The notes: generated by a model not told the origin, from the letters alone. Positions 17,769 to 27,373 are shown, counted from the stretch's first letter. The stretch is 64,000 bases of DNA from Undibacterium sp. 5I1 (GCF_034314085.1 NZ_JAVIWI010000001.1:2232001-2296000), one strand, 5' to 3'. Translations and numbers: made by a program.

Positions 17769-19466
17769 TCAAGCCTTCAGCTTTCTCGCCTCTTCTTCGT
17801 ACAACTCTTTCTTTGATAACTTACCTACCGGCGTCTTCGGCAAGTCAGCCCGAATTTCCATGGTTTGCAACATCTCGTGTTTACCTAGTTTGTCTTTCAA
17901 AAAGTGTTTCAATTCGTCTAAAGTAAATGCGGCAGCACCGGTTTTGAGTTTGATAAATGCTTTTGGCGATTGACCACGATAGGCGTCCGGTATGCCGATT
18001 ACACTGACCTCGGCAACCGATGGATGCTCATAAATCGCTTCTTCAATATTGCGTGGATAGACGTTGTAACCACCGCATAAGATCATATCTTTGGTGCGAT
18101 CCACGATGTAGACAAAACCGTCTTCATCCATGTAGCCGACATCACCTGTACGGAAAAATCCATCAGAGGTAAAGGACTCTGCGGTCGCTTCTGGCTTCTT
18201 CCAATAGCCCTTCATGATATTGGCACCCGCAACACAAATCTCGCCACGCTCGCCTATGCCCACATACTTGCGAGCATCATCCACGCTGGCAAATTTAAAA
18301 TTAATCCCCGGTGCTGGCAAGCCGCAAGACCCTGCTTTGCGCTTACTAAATAGCGAAGTAAACGTACCCGTTGGTGAGGTCTCTGTCATACCCCAGCCTT
18401 CAAGCAAACTACAACCAGTAATGCTCTGAAATTGCTGCAATACTTCCGCTGGCAAAGGTGCGCCGCCGGAGTTGCAAAACTTCAACGAACTCAGATCGTA
18501 TTGTTTGATATCGGGATAATTGATGATGGCGGTATACATTGTCGGCACACCTGGGAAGATGGTGATTTTTTTACCGGCCAGATCTTTCACTACGGCTTCC
18601 ACATCAAATCGGGTATGCAAAAATATCTCTGCGCCCATAGAGACGCCAAACAACATATCGACGGTTAAAGCATAAATATGGAACAGCGGCAGCACCGCCA
18701 GAACCCGCTCTGCACCTTCGGTCAGAATCGGCGGGCTAACATTCAGCGTCTCTTTGATCTGGCTGCATGCTGTCGTTAAGTTTGCATGCGTCAGCATGGC
18801 ACCTTTAGGCAAACCTGTCGTGCCGCCGGTGTACTGTAAAACGGCGATCGCATCTTTGGGATCGGTCGCTACAATCGCCTTGAACTTTGCTTCGCCTGCT
18901 AACAATTGGGCAAATTGCACATGCTGCGCATCATCAGGAATTGCGCACAGTTGTTGCGCTTTCTCCAGATTGGCATGTACGGCGTCGGGGTAAGGCGACA
19001 TCTCGGCGATGTTGCCGATAATCAGTTTTTTCAGGCGCGTATGGCCGAGCATTTTTGCCATCTGCGGATATAGCATGATCATATCGAGCGTGACCAGCAA
19101 GTCAGTCTCACTGTCGGCGATTTTATGCTCCAGAACTTTTTCCGCATCCAGCGGTGAGTAATTGACAACCGTACCGCCCGCTTTTAATACGGCAAAAAAA
19201 CTGATCACGTAGTGCGGCGTATTCGGTAAAAACAAACCAACATGCACACCAGGCTTGACACCCAATTGCTGAAATCCTGCGGCGGCTTTTTCGACCAAGG
19301 CATGCAACTCACGGTAGCTGGTCTTTTTACCCATGAAGTCGAGAGCCGGATGATCAGGCCATTTTTCCAAGGCATGATCAAGCAATTGTGGCACTGGCAT
19401 AACCGGTAACTCTGCGTCCCAGCGGACACCAGCTGGGTAGGATGCGATCCAAGGAAAATCTGTCAT
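17769..19466 (-). CDS. Long-chain-fatty-acid-CoA ligase-like AMP-forming enzyme
   Basis: 565 residues from the ATG at 19466. The AMP-binding P-loop YTGGTTGLPKGAMLTHANL is near residue 215, LLEGWGMTETSPTG (A5) near 350, GFFRTGDVGYMDEDG and the C-terminal Lys motif TPVGKLSKKELYE. It activates a carboxylic acid with ATP and CoA. Closest in style to FadD, but the acid could be a medium- or branched-chain one. A start four codons earlier (19478) is open. It probably belongs with the SDR and acyl-CoA dehydrogenase genes upstream, though a 390-base gap with a repeat element separates it from them. Confidence 0.9.
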   Translation of the reverse strand: MTDFPWIASYPAGVRWDAELPVMPVPQLLDHALEKWPDHPALDFMGKKTSYRELHALVEKAAAGFQQLGVKPGVHVGLFLPNTPHYVISFFAVLKAGGTVVNYSPLDAEKVLEHKIADSETDLLVTLDMIMLYPQMAKMLGHTRLKKLIIGNIAEMSPYPDAVHANLEKAQQLCAIPDDAQHVQFAQLLAGEAKFKAIVATDPKDAIAVLQYTGGTTGLPKGAMLTHANLTTACSQIKETLNVSPPILTEGAERVLAVLPLFHIYALTVDMLFGVSMGAEIFLHTRFDVEAVVKDLAGKKITIFPGVPTMYTAIINYPDIKQYDLSSLKFCNSGGAPLPAEVLQQFQSITGCSLLEGWGMTETSPTGTFTSLFSKRKAGSCGLPAPGINFKFASVDDARKYVGIGERGEICVAGANIMKGYWKKPEATAESFTSDGFFRTGDVGYMDEDGFVYIVDRTKDMILCGGYNVYPRNIEEAIYEHPSVAEVSVIGIPDAYRGQSPKAFIKLKTGAAAFTLDELKHFLKDKLGKHEMLQTMEIRADLPKTPVGKLSKKELYEEEARKLKA

Positions 19467-19708
19467 TGTCTCTCTCACTTTGTTGGAAATGAAATCTGTT
19501 TATTTATAATTATTTGTACTTATTTTTTGCTTGCAACTTAGTTCATTGCGGCTCGTTACTGCTCATTACGGCTTATTGGGCTGTCACTCGCTCTCCTGTT
19601 TTTTTTGCTGCTTTTCCTACTATTTTTCTACCACCGTTTCAATTATTTAGTCACTTGCTTAGACGATACAACTATCGATATTTATGCGCGCAGCAGGAAT
19701 TTAAATAA

Positions 19709-19791
19709 AATATACTCACTACCTGTATTTTTTATTGTCCATATAAAACCTAGTTATTAAGCCAATATATAGATATACTCCCCTATTTTAT
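19709..19791. repeat. Dispersed ATACTCCCC element, copy C
   Basis: Left end AATATACTCACTACCTGTAT, core TTATTGTCCATATAAA (19732-19747), right end GATATACTCCCC (19772-19783). It aligns closely with the complement of copy D near 41.5 kb. This is the only copy between two genes on the same strand. Confidence 0.65.
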
Positions 19792-19858
19792 TAAATAGCT
19801 GATGTAAAAAAAGGATTTAAGTCAAACTCATTTTAAATCCATGCTATGCAGCTATAAC

Positions 19859-20623
19859 TTAGATCGCCGTCAGTCCGCCGTCAACTGCTAGTTGATGTCC
19901 TGTTACAAACGAAGACAAATCTGAACATAACCACAGTGCCGCATTGGCGATTTCTGATGCCTCGCCAATCCTGCCGATCGGGTGCAATTTTTGGATCATT
20001 TTTTCGCGTCTTGGTTCGCGGGCGATCGCGTTATCCATCATCGGTGTACGGATCACACCCGGGCACACCGCATTGACACGGATACCTGCGCGGCCATATT
20101 CGGCAGCGGCGGTTTTGGTCAACCCAACCACGGCATGTTTGCTGGCGGCATAAATCGGCTGCATAGGCGCACCGACCAAACCGGCGACCGAGGCGGTGTT
20201 GACTATAGTGCCGCCGCCTTGTTGCAGCATCTGCTTGATTTCATACTTCATACAAAGCCAGACGCCTTTCACATTGACGTTCATGATCTTGTCGAAACTG
20301 GCCTCGTCGGAGTCAGCCAATGCGTGATGTTCAATCTCTATACCTGCATTATTAAAAGCGCAGTCCAGGCGGCCATAGGCGTTCACAATCCCGGCGATCA
20401 AAGACTCCACTTCGGCCGCTTTAGAAATATCGGTTTTTACAAATCGCACGGTACCGCCAGCAAACGAGATCATGGCCTGCGTCTCCTCCGCGCCGACCAC
20501 ATCAATATCGGCAATCGTTAATTTGGCACCAGCTTTAGCAAACGCTAAGGCGGCAGCTCGTCCTATGCCGCTGGCGGCACCTGTGACCAGTACGGATTTA
20601 TCTTTAAATGTGATCTCGGGCAT
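19859..20623 (-). CDS. SDR-family oxidoreductase
   Basis: 254 residues from the ATG at 20623, which has GGAG at proper spacing; 20638 is an upstream alternative. It is a classical short-chain dehydrogenase: TGAASGIGRAAALAFAKAG cofactor motif, NNAGIE, catalytic Ser in VNTASVAG and YAASKHAVVG (Tyr-x3-Lys). The C-terminus ends in VTGHQLAVDGGLTAI. It oxidises or reduces a hydroxyl/keto group with NAD(P). With the neighbouring acyl-CoA dehydrogenase and ligase, a 3-hydroxyacyl-type substrate is plausible but unproven. Confidence 0.9.
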   Translation of the reverse strand: MPEITFKDKSVLVTGAASGIGRAAALAFAKAGAKLTIADIDVVGAEETQAMISFAGGTVRFVKTDISKAAEVESLIAGIVNAYGRLDCAFNNAGIEIEHHALADSDEASFDKIMNVNVKGVWLCMKYEIKQMLQQGGGTIVNTASVAGLVGAPMQPIYAASKHAVVGLTKTAAAEYGRAGIRVNAVCPGVIRTPMMDNAIAREPRREKMIQKLHPIGRIGEASEIANAALWLCSDLSSFVTGHQLAVDGGLTAI

Positions 20624-20651
20624 ATTGTCTCCATTCATTAATTTTTTTGAT

Positions 20652-20747
20652 GGACTTACGCAAAACTCCTCAAAGCATTGCAGCGCCTAGCCGCTTGGAA
20701 ATACTGTTGTCGTCGCTACACCTAGTCGGGGCATTTTTTTGTAAGTC
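20652..20747. mobile_element. MITE-like element, copy 2 (GGACTTACGC ends)
   Basis: GGACTTACGCAAAAC at the left; the right end TTTTTTGTAAGTC is its imperfect complement. Flanked by TTGAT on both sides (20647-20651 and 20748-20752), a possible target duplication. The interior resembles copy 1 at 13.2 kb. It sits just upstream of the SDR gene. Confidence 0.6.
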
Positions 20748-20887
20748 TTGATTGAGATAAATAACACGTTCTATGATGCAAAAATCCCTGATAGCCTCAA
20801 CAAAAATTTGAGAGACTTCAGGGTTGATTTTAGAAACTGAAACTAAGATTCAATTCTACGATTCAACTTAATGTGATTTAGTGCTTA

Positions 20888-22117
20888 TTAGTGCGTATTG
20901 GTCTTATATTTTTTTAATTCCATCTTACCGATCTGGTTGCGATGCACTTCATCCGGACCATCGGCTAAACGCAAAGTACGCGCTTGTGCATAAGAATAGG
21001 CCAGGCCAAAATCATTCGACACACCGCCACCGCCATGCGCTTGTATTGCCCAGTCAATCACCGTGCATGCCATGTTGGGTGCCGCCACTTTAATCATAGC
21101 GATTTCTTTGGCTGCTGCTTTGTTGCCGACGGTATCCATCATTTGTGCCGCGTTCAACACCAGTAAGCGTGCCTGATCAATCAGAATACGGCTGTTTGCG
21201 ATCCGCTCTAATGTCACGCCCTGCTCTGCTACCGGCTTGCCAAAAGTAACCCGTGTCAACGAGCGTTTGCACATATCTTCCAGCGCACGTTCTGCCAGGC
21301 CGATCAGGCGCATACAGTGATGGATACGGCCAGGACCAAGACGACCTTGGGCGATTTCAAAACCACGACCTTCACCTAACAGAATATTAGATGCCGGCAC
21401 ACGCACGTTCTCAAACAACACCTCGCCATGACCATGCGGCGCATCGTCATAACCGAAGACAGGCAGTGCACGCAGAATCGTCACGCCCTTGGTATCACGC
21501 GGCACAATGATCATCGATTGCTGCTTATGGCGATCTGCATTGTCAGGATCGCTCTTACCCATAAAAATGAATACTTTGCAGCGCGGATCGTTGGCACCAG
21601 ATGACCACCATTTGCGACCATTAATCACGTACTCATCACCATCCCGCACGATCGACGCTTCGATGTTAGTCGCATCCGATGAGGCAACAGCTGGTTCTGT
21701 CATCGCAAAGCAAGAACGAATCTCGCCATTTAACAAAGGCTTCAGCCATTTTTCTTGGTGCTCTGGCGTGCCGTAGCGGGCAAATACTTCCATATTGCCG
21801 GTGTCCGGCGCGGCGCAATTAAACACTTCTGCTGACCATAAAGAACGCCCCATAATTTCGCACAGCGGTGCGTATTCCAAGTTGGTCAAGCCTGCGCCAT
21901 GGCTGGATTCGGGCAAGAACAAATTCCACAAATCGGCTGCGCGTGCTTTGACTTTTAATTCTTCTACAATCTTGGTCGGAATCCACGGATCACCGGCCTT
22001 GCGGTTGGCCGCAATCTCACCATAGAAATTAGCTTCGTTGGGATAAATATGAGCATCCATAAACGCGATTAAACGCGCTTGTAATGCTTTAACTTTGGGG
22101 CTGTATTGAAAATCCAT
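20888..22117 (-). CDS. Acyl-CoA dehydrogenase (FAD-dependent)
   Basis: 409 residues. The family pattern is clear: [20 protein letters not shown] (FAD/substrate contact), [41 protein letters not shown] and [20 protein letters not shown] at the C-terminus. This subgroup is ACAD10/11-like and acts on branched or hydroxylated acyl-CoA, passing electrons to ETF. It is transcribed after the histidine phosphatase and SDR genes (77-base gap to the SDR), so it likely belongs to one catabolic operon. Confidence 0.93.
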   Translation of the reverse strand: MDFQYSPKVKALQARLIAFMDAHIYPNEANFYGEIAANRKAGDPWIPTKIVEELKVKARAADLWNLFLPESSHGAGLTNLEYAPLCEIMGRSLWSAEVFNCAAPDTGNMEVFARYGTPEHQEKWLKPLLNGEIRSCFAMTEPAVASSDATNIEASIVRDGDEYVINGRKWWSSGANDPRCKVFIFMGKSDPDNADRHKQQSMIIVPRDTKGVTILRALPVFGYDDAPHGHGEVLFENVRVPASNILLGEGRGFEIAQGRLGPGRIHHCMRLIGLAERALEDMCKRSLTRVTFGKPVAEQGVTLERIANSRILIDQARLLVLNAAQMMDTVGNKAAAKEIAMIKVAAPNMACTVIDWAIQAHGGGGVSNDFGLAYSYAQARTLRLADGPDEVHRNQIGKMELKKYKTNTH

Positions 22118-22194
22118 GTTCTACCTTTAAGGGAAATTTGATCGACCCGATTTGATCGACTTTTCGATTCAATCTGATGAGTTTTATATCGCTA

Positions 22195-22959
22195 TTAATT
22201 AACTAAATAACCGCCATCGACATTGATGCAAGCGCCCGTTGTATAGCTAGATGCGGCCGAGGCGAGATATAAAACGGTACCTGCCATTTCACTTGGCTCT
22301 GCAATCCTTTTCATGGGAATACGGTTCAATGCTTTTTCTAAAATGACGGGGTTATGGAATAAGGCAGAGGCAAACTTGGTATCTGTGGCACCTGGCAGTA
22401 ATGCGTTCACGCGCACACCCATTGCGGCGCACTCCAGCGCGAAGGATTTCGTCATCGCAATCACTGCCGCCTTGGTAATCGAATAGATACCCTGCATGCC
22501 ACCGGGGACAACACCATTAACCGAGGCGACGTTGATGATGCTGCCACCACCATTTTTTGCCATCAATTTGACACCCGCAGAAGACATGAAAAAGTAGCCG
22601 CGAATGTTGACATCAACGGTCTTTTGAAAGGCGCCCAGATCAGTCTCCGTAATGTGTCCAAAATGTGGATTGGTCGCTGCGTTATTCACGAGAATATCGA
22701 GTCTACCGTGTGCGGCTGTGATGTCAGCAAATAGCGCATCAATCTGCGCCATTTCACCAATGTGGCAGGCGCGTGCCTCAGCTTTGCCACCTGCAGCCTG
22801 GATCGCAGCAACCACCGCTTCGCAAGCCTCTGCTTTGCGGCTGGAGACAATCACCGTCGCGCCATGAGCCGCCAGCATTTTGGCGACTTCTTCACCGATG
22901 CCACGGCTGGCACCTGTGACCAGTGCGACCTTGCCAGTTAAATCAAACAAATCTGTCAT
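22195..22959 (-). CDS. SDR-family oxidoreductase
   Basis: 254 residues from the ATG at 22959, preceded by AGGAGTTGG; a TTG two codons upstream is also in frame. Motifs: TGASRGIGEEVAKMLAAHG, NNAATNPHFG, INVASVNGVVPGG and YSITKAAVIAMTK (Tyr-x3-Lys). The end TTGACINVDGGYLV is typical. Only nine bases separate it from the histidine phosphatase stop, so the two are co-transcribed. It is distinct in sequence from the SDR at 19.9 kb. Confidence 0.92.
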   Translation of the reverse strand: MTDLFDLTGKVALVTGASRGIGEEVAKMLAAHGATVIVSSRKAEACEAVVAAIQAAGGKAEARACHIGEMAQIDALFADITAAHGRLDILVNNAATNPHFGHITETDLGAFQKTVDVNIRGYFFMSSAGVKLMAKNGGGSIINVASVNGVVPGGMQGIYSITKAAVIAMTKSFALECAAMGVRVNALLPGATDTKFASALFHNPVILEKALNRIPMKRIAEPSEMAGTVLYLASAASSYTTGACINVDGGYLVN

Positions 22960-22968
22960 CTCCAACTC

Positions 22969-23703
22969 CTAAACGTAAGTGATATGACCGGGGTTATTGG
23001 ATAACTCCAGATGAGAAAAATTATTTAAGTAAGCCAATGCCAAACGTGGCGATTGACCTTGCACTAAGGCCGGCTGGACATGGAAACGTGTCACGCCGCT
23101 GTTAACCAGCGACCAGTTCAATTCGGCAAAACGCGGATCAGGGAAACCCAGCACGTGCTGACACAAAGCGGAAATAGTGCCCCCGGAGGTAAAGATCACA
23201 ATATTTTTTGCAGGATCGGGATACGTTAATTGACGCTCCAGCGCTGCGATACAGCGTTGACGAAACTCTGCCCATGATTCAGTATATTCAGCGTCATATA
23301 GACCCGTCATCCAACGCGCAATCGCCTCATGAAAAATAGTTTGAAACGCCTGTTTGGCGTTTGGCGTCATCAAAAAACGCTTGACTGCGGAAGGGTCATC
23401 AAACGCGGGAACATGCCGGGCCAAAACCTCGTGATGGTTATATTCGTTGAAGCCAGCGTCCTCTTGCCATGCATCTGTATTGAGTGCATCAGCAGCCACG
23501 TTCTGCACAGCAGCTATGCAGGCTTTGGCAGTCTGTTGATGACGTAGCAACTTGCCAGTGACGACGCGTGACACCTCCAGATTGCGAGCGCTCCACCATT
23601 GACCAAGCTGCACGGCTTGCGCTACGCCTAGCTCGGATAATTGATCGTAATTTTGACTACCGAAAGAAGCTTGTCCGTGACGTACCAGATAAATCTGTCC
23701 CAT
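22969..23703 (-). CDS. Histidine phosphatase family protein (phosphoglycerate mutase-like)
   Basis: 244 residues. The catalytic RHG lies at YLVRHGQASFGSQNYDQLSELG at the N-terminus, and IFTSGGTISALCQHVLG near residue 170 carries the second half of the pocket, with Ser-Gly in place of the usual second His. Broad-specificity phosphatases of this group are often found next to ACAD10/11-like acyl-CoA dehydrogenases, as here, which suggests a phosphorylated intermediate. That is inference. It is the first gene of the minus-strand group and divergent from a LysR gene. Confidence 0.88.
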   Translation of the reverse strand: MGQIYLVRHGQASFGSQNYDQLSELGVAQAVQLGQWWSARNLEVSRVVTGKLLRHQQTAKACIAAVQNVAADALNTDAWQEDAGFNEYNHHEVLARHVPAFDDPSAVKRFLMTPNAKQAFQTIFHEAIARWMTGLYDAEYTESWAEFRQRCIAALERQLTYPDPAKNIVIFTSGGTISALCQHVLGFPDPRFAELNWSLVNSGVTRFHVQPALVQGQSPRLALAYLNNFSHLELSNNPGHITYV

Positions 23704-23746
23704 TGCTTGTCCCGTTTAATTGTCCAACTTGAATTTAAATGCCTGG

Positions 23747-23854
23747 CTGAGTTGATTGATTTCATGACTGACTGAATTGTTCGGCTAGGTAGACGAACTT
23801 ATTGAATGAACTTATTCAAGGTATTTATTCAACGTATTTATTCAATCAACTCAG
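23747..23854. promoter_or_regulatory. Large inverted repeat with tandem 13-base repeats in a LysR-divergent promoter region
   Basis: CTGAGTTGATTGA (23747-23759) recurs exactly inverted at 23842-23854. Inside the right half, TTATTCAAGGTAT and TTATTCAACGTAT are direct tandem repeats (23812-23837), followed by a partial third unit. The location between a LysR gene and its divergent neighbour suggests regulator binding, but the span is larger than usual LysR boxes. Confidence 0.5.
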
Positions 23855-23947
23855 TCGATCAACTTGCCAAATTAACTTTGTGGATCATGGTAAAGCTTGC
23901 GCTACAATCTATCAAATGAATAGTTATAATTAAATTACATTAATTTT

Positions 23948-24862
23948 ATGCATATATCTAAAGTTGATTTGAATTTGTTTTCTGTATTTGAAGCGATCTA
24001 CACAGAAGGCAGCGTAACGCGTGCCAGTCAAAAACTATATCTGACGCAGCCAGCGATTAGTCATGCGCTGAATCGCTTGCGCAACCTGTTCGATGATCCG
24101 CTATTTGTAAGGCAGGGACATGCCATGGTTTCTACGCCATTGGCGCGTAGCATCATAGAACCAGTGCGATTGGCTCTGCGCGGACTGGAAGTCACTTTGT
24201 CGGACGCTGGTCGATTTGATCCCGCTATTGCGAGCAAACAATTTACGTTGGCATTACGCGATGTGCTGGAATCGACCGTGCTACCACCACTACTCACCAG
24301 CATCACCCAGCAAGCACCAACGATTGATCTGGCGGCAATACAAGTTGAACGTAGGGAACTAGTCAGCGAGTTAGCGGCAGGCACAGTAGATGCTGCTATT
24401 GATGTGTTATTACCGCTGCCAAACGAGATTCGTCGTCAAAAAATATCGCAAGACACGACAGTGGTGATGGCGCGCAAAGATCATCCGCTGGTACAAGGCA
24501 AACTCGATTTAGAGACCTATTTGCAAGCAGAGCATATTCTGGCAAGTTCGCGCCGTAAAGGGCCTGGGCTGGAGGATTTTGAATTAAGCCGGCTTGGCTT
24601 ACAACGGCGTATTCGCTTGCGCTGCCAGCATTATTTCGCTGCATGCAGAGTCACCAGTCAGACCGATTTATTGCTGACAATGCCAGAGGCTTATGCCAGG
24701 ATTGCGAACGAACAGTTCGGAAATCAGATTTTTCCGTTACCGCTGCCGATGCCATCTTGGGACGTGTATTTATACTGGCATCAGAATGTAGAAAATGATG
24801 CGGCAAATCGCTGGTTACGGGAACAGATCACCTTAGCTTTTCAAGCTTCGATGATGGCGTGA
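23948..24862 (+). CDS. LysR-type transcriptional regulator
   Basis: 304 residues. The N-terminal helix-turn-helix covers about residues 5-65 (LNLFSVFEAIYTEGSVTRAS, LTQPAISHALNRLRNLF), followed by a substrate-binding domain. The pattern DLNLFSVFEAIY with FVRQGHAM places it in the NodD/LinR-like branch that lacks a strongly conserved effector site. It is divergent from the histidine phosphatase/SDR/acyl-CoA dehydrogenase genes and probably controls them, with the CoA ester or acid of that pathway as effector. Confidence 0.92.
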   Translation: MHISKVDLNLFSVFEAIYTEGSVTRASQKLYLTQPAISHALNRLRNLFDDPLFVRQGHAMVSTPLARSIIEPVRLALRGLEVTLSDAGRFDPAIASKQFTLALRDVLESTVLPPLLTSITQQAPTIDLAAIQVERRELVSELAAGTVDAAIDVLLPLPNEIRRQKISQDTTVVMARKDHPLVQGKLDLETYLQAEHILASSRRKGPGLEDFELSRLGLQRRIRLRCQHYFAACRVTSQTDLLLTMPEAYARIANEQFGNQIFPLPLPMPSWDVYLYWHQNVENDAANRWLREQITLAFQASMMA

Positions 24863-24881
24863 GATTTTTAAAAATCGGGGA

Positions 24882-25211
24882 TTATTTGATAGGGTCAGGC
24901 AACAAACAAGCATCAATGATTTGCAAGTCATTGTCTTTGGCAAAGCTCACCACAAAATGATATGCCAGCGGCTCTATCTCACGAATTGCTTCATTCACGA
25001 CAACAGAGCGCACACCATTTAATAAAATCGGGCGAACATAAGGTGAGTATTGCAAATGTGCGTTTCTGCCAGCATCAGGACGAAAACAGGACATGGCACC
25101 GCACAGGCGTTCTGCCCAGTCGCTTGGCCGAAACTGCTTGCCGTCGCTGGTAAGACCCTGGATAAAAAACTCGCGTACCGGAGTTAAATTGTTTTTGTCG
25201 GAATCGGCCAT
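24882..25211 (-). CDS. DUF3579 protein
   Basis: A 109-residue cytosolic protein matching DUF3579, a family largely confined to betaproteobacteria. Hallmarks are FFIQGLTSDGKQFRPSDWAE and CFRPDAGRNAHLQYSPYVRP, with EIEPLAYHFVVSFAKDNDLQ near the end. Its function is unknown. It is convergent with the LysR gene, 19 bases away. Confidence 0.88.
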   Translation of the reverse strand: MADSDKNNLTPVREFFIQGLTSDGKQFRPSDWAERLCGAMSCFRPDAGRNAHLQYSPYVRPILLNGVRSVVVNEAIREIEPLAYHFVVSFAKDNDLQIIDACLLPDPIK

Positions 25212-25396
25212 GTGGGCGGCTCGTTGCTAGAAGGTTAACCTGGGCACGCTTTTGATGTGCCTAGCTTTTAAAATACATGAGTATTATATCTTATAGAAGA
25301 CTTGGTTTAAAAACCGCCTAAAGATAAAAATCGGGACATCTATTAAACCCAAATTATTCTCCTTACTATAGTGCATTTTTATCGCGAGTAAAGAGT

Positions 25397-25429
25397 AAAA
25401 AACCCACATCAACATCATGTGGGTTTTTT
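25397..25429. terminator. Bidirectional terminator
   Basis: Perfect 13-base stem AAAAAACCCACAT with its complement ATGTGGGTTTTTT and a 7-base loop. It is downstream of the CobD/CbiB-like gene. Confidence 0.85.
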
Positions 25430-25462
25430 AATTTTCAATTTAATCTGATTTAAATATCCAGA

Positions 25463-26413
25463 TCACAACCAAACTGCAAACGATAACAGCAGCAAGAGCA
25501 GCATCCATAATAATAAAGCGCGCCAAACCAGGCCAACAGCGCTTTGTAGCGATCTTGGCGATGCCTCTGCACCGGGCTGACTTTCAATATCCAGGCTATC
25601 AATATCGACCGCACTAGCGTCTGCGCTCAATACCATCGCTTTTGCTTCCGGATCCCCTAATCGAACACCTAATGCGCCACCGCCGGCAGATAAAATGATG
25701 CCGACCAACTCATCTGACCAACGATCAGCATAATTACGCCAAGAATACACAGCGTCCTCAAAATTACCGACGACTGCAAAAGCAACTGCGGTCAAATGAG
25801 CTGGTACCCAATCAATCCAATAAAAAATTTTAGTCGCATATAGACCAAACTCTTCGTTACGCATGTGTTCTGGCTCATTCCAGGCACGAGCCAGATATTC
25901 AGCAACCCGATACATGACCGCACAGGCAGGGCCAACTGGCATTAAAAACCAAAAGAACACGCCAAAAACATTGCGATGAGTAGCGATTAACGAGCGCTCT
26001 ACAGCGAGTCTGGAGATTTCGGAGATATCCATATCGGAGGTATCTAAGTGCGTCCACTCAGCGAGGTAGGCACGCGCAGCAGCTTCATCGCCCGAGCTTA
26101 ACGCGAGCTGAATAGAAGTGAAGTAGTGGCTATAGCGACGAAAGCCAAGCGTCAAATAGACAATAACAATATTCCATGCCAAAGCAGCAAAAGGGCTGAG
26201 GCGTAAGCATAGCCAATAGATCAAAGCCGTCGGCAGCGTAAGCGCAACGACTAAAATCCACCAGCCCAAACGACCGTGCTTAGCTTTACCAGCATTACAC
26301 CAAGCTTCTATCTTTACTGCTAAATTTTGTACTTGTAAATAAATCGGATTATCCACCCGCAGAGGTTTCAATTGCTCGATCAGTAAGGCACAAAGTATGG
26401 AAATGAATGTCAT
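25463..26413 (-). CDS. CobD/CbiB-family membrane protein
   Basis: 316 residues. The N-terminus is hydrophobic, followed by three or four further membrane segments, with family motifs LGFRRYSHYFTSIQLALSSGD and ERSLIATHRNVFGVFFWFLMP. ATKIFYWIDWVPAHLTAVAF matches the conserved KxFYWIDxxPAR/HLT block of the betaproteobacterial relatives of cobalamin synthase CobD/CbiB. There are no cobalamin genes nearby, so a role in B12 assembly is not supported here. An RpfF/AmpE-like accessory role is an open possibility. Confidence 0.82.
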   Translation of the reverse strand: MTFISILCALLIEQLKPLRVDNPIYLQVQNLAVKIEAWCNAGKAKHGRLGWWILVVALTLPTALIYWLCLRLSPFAALAWNIVIVYLTLGFRRYSHYFTSIQLALSSGDEAAARAYLAEWTHLDTSDMDISEISRLAVERSLIATHRNVFGVFFWFLMPVGPACAVMYRVAEYLARAWNEPEHMRNEEFGLYATKIFYWIDWVPAHLTAVAFAVVGNFEDAVYSWRNYADRWSDELVGIILSAGGGALGVRLGDPEAKAMVLSADASAVDIDSLDIESQPGAEASPRSLQSAVGLVWRALLLWMLLLLLLSFAVWL

Positions 26414-26580
26414 GGTTGGATAAGTTTATAGCGTTTCCAGCTAGAAACGGATTTGCAAATGCGACAAGTGTAAACTGATTTACTCAGATTATGAAGTTCC
26501 TGATTATTTTTCTAATAAGCCGACTGTTATTCATGCTTTGCCATATTCAGTTTCATTGAGAAACTTATTGAAAAACAAAA

Positions 26581-27246
26581 TCAAGCGCGCAGCAGATGGA
26601 ACAAGTTGCGCAACATACCGGCAGTTGCACCCCAGATAAAATGCTGTTGGTATGGTATCGCATAAAAAACGCGTTGCCCCTGCCCATTTGGCAAATCAAA
26701 CGCACGACGCTGATAATTTTGACCATCCATTAAAAATGATAATGGCACTTCAAATAAAGAAGCAACCTCAGATGAATCAATTTTCAATTCAAACGGTGGC
26801 TGTATTAATGCCACTACAGGCGTTACCTGATAACCAGTTCCGGTAAGATATTCAGGCAAAATACCGATCACATCAACGTGCTTGCGGTGCAAGCCAACCT
26901 CCTCCTCAGCTTCGCGCAGAGCAGTTTCTACAACCGAGCCGTCACTATCCTCACATCGTCCGCCAGGAAAACTGATTTGCCCGGCATGATCATTTAAATG
27001 AGCAGCCCGATGCGTCAGCAGCAATGTCAAACCTTGATCTCGCATGACTAAGGGGATCAATACTGATGCGGGTTTAAAAGAGGTGATCGTAGAAAGTAAA
27101 TGCTCATCAGCCAACTCTGGAGTCCAAGTTGGAGGTTGCAAAAAATGTTGACGCAGCCAGTCTGCAGATAAGCGGGATGCAGGAACCGCCGCCTCCGTCG
27201 CTAGCGATTGGACGGGTAAATCCTCAGGATTAAACTTAAGCTTCAC
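26581..27246 (-). CDS. Nudix hydrolase, CoA pyrophosphatase type
   Basis: 221 residues from a GTG at 27246, chosen because AGAGGA lies seven bases before it. An ATG at 27267 is an alternative, and the longer frame to 27483 runs into the rplS gene. The family signature LTHRAAHLNDHAGQISFPGG (CoA-binding) is followed by the Nudix box GGRCEDSDGSVVETALREAE-EEVGL. It cleaves CoA and CoA derivatives to 4'-phosphopantetheine and 3',5'-ADP in the cytosol. It follows rplS across a terminator. Confidence 0.88.
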   Translation of the reverse strand: MKLKFNPEDLPVQSLATEAAVPASRLSADWLRQHFLQPPTWTPELADEHLLSTITSFKPASVLIPLVMRDQGLTLLLTHRAAHLNDHAGQISFPGGRCEDSDGSVVETALREAEEEVGLHRKHVDVIGILPEYLTGTGYQVTPVVALIQPPFELKIDSSEVASLFEVPLSFLMDGQNYQRRAFDLPNGQGQRVFYAIPYQQHFIWGATAGMLRNLFHLLRA

Positions 27247-27322
27247 ACAAATATCCTCTGATGGCATGAAACACCAACAAATCACAAGCTTTGCTGCATG
27301 TCTTTCATCTCTATAAAACAAA

Positions 27323-27347
27323 AAAGGGACGCCGAAGGCATCCCTTT
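27323..27347 (-). terminator. Terminator after rplS
   Basis: AAAGGGACGCC pairs with GGCATCCCTTT (one mismatch) around a GAA loop, with A/T runs on both sides. It ends the rpsP operon. Confidence 0.7.
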
Positions 27348-27373
27348 CTTTCAACGCATCAAAGCAAATATTA

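Noticed and set aside
23812..23847. Tandem 13-base repeats as a CRISPR-like array
   Set aside because: Units are contiguous without spacers, and only two and a half copies are present.
25463..26413. Cobalamin biosynthesis locus
   Set aside because: Only a CobD/CbiB-like membrane protein is present; no other cob/cbi gene or cobalamin riboswitch is seen nearby.
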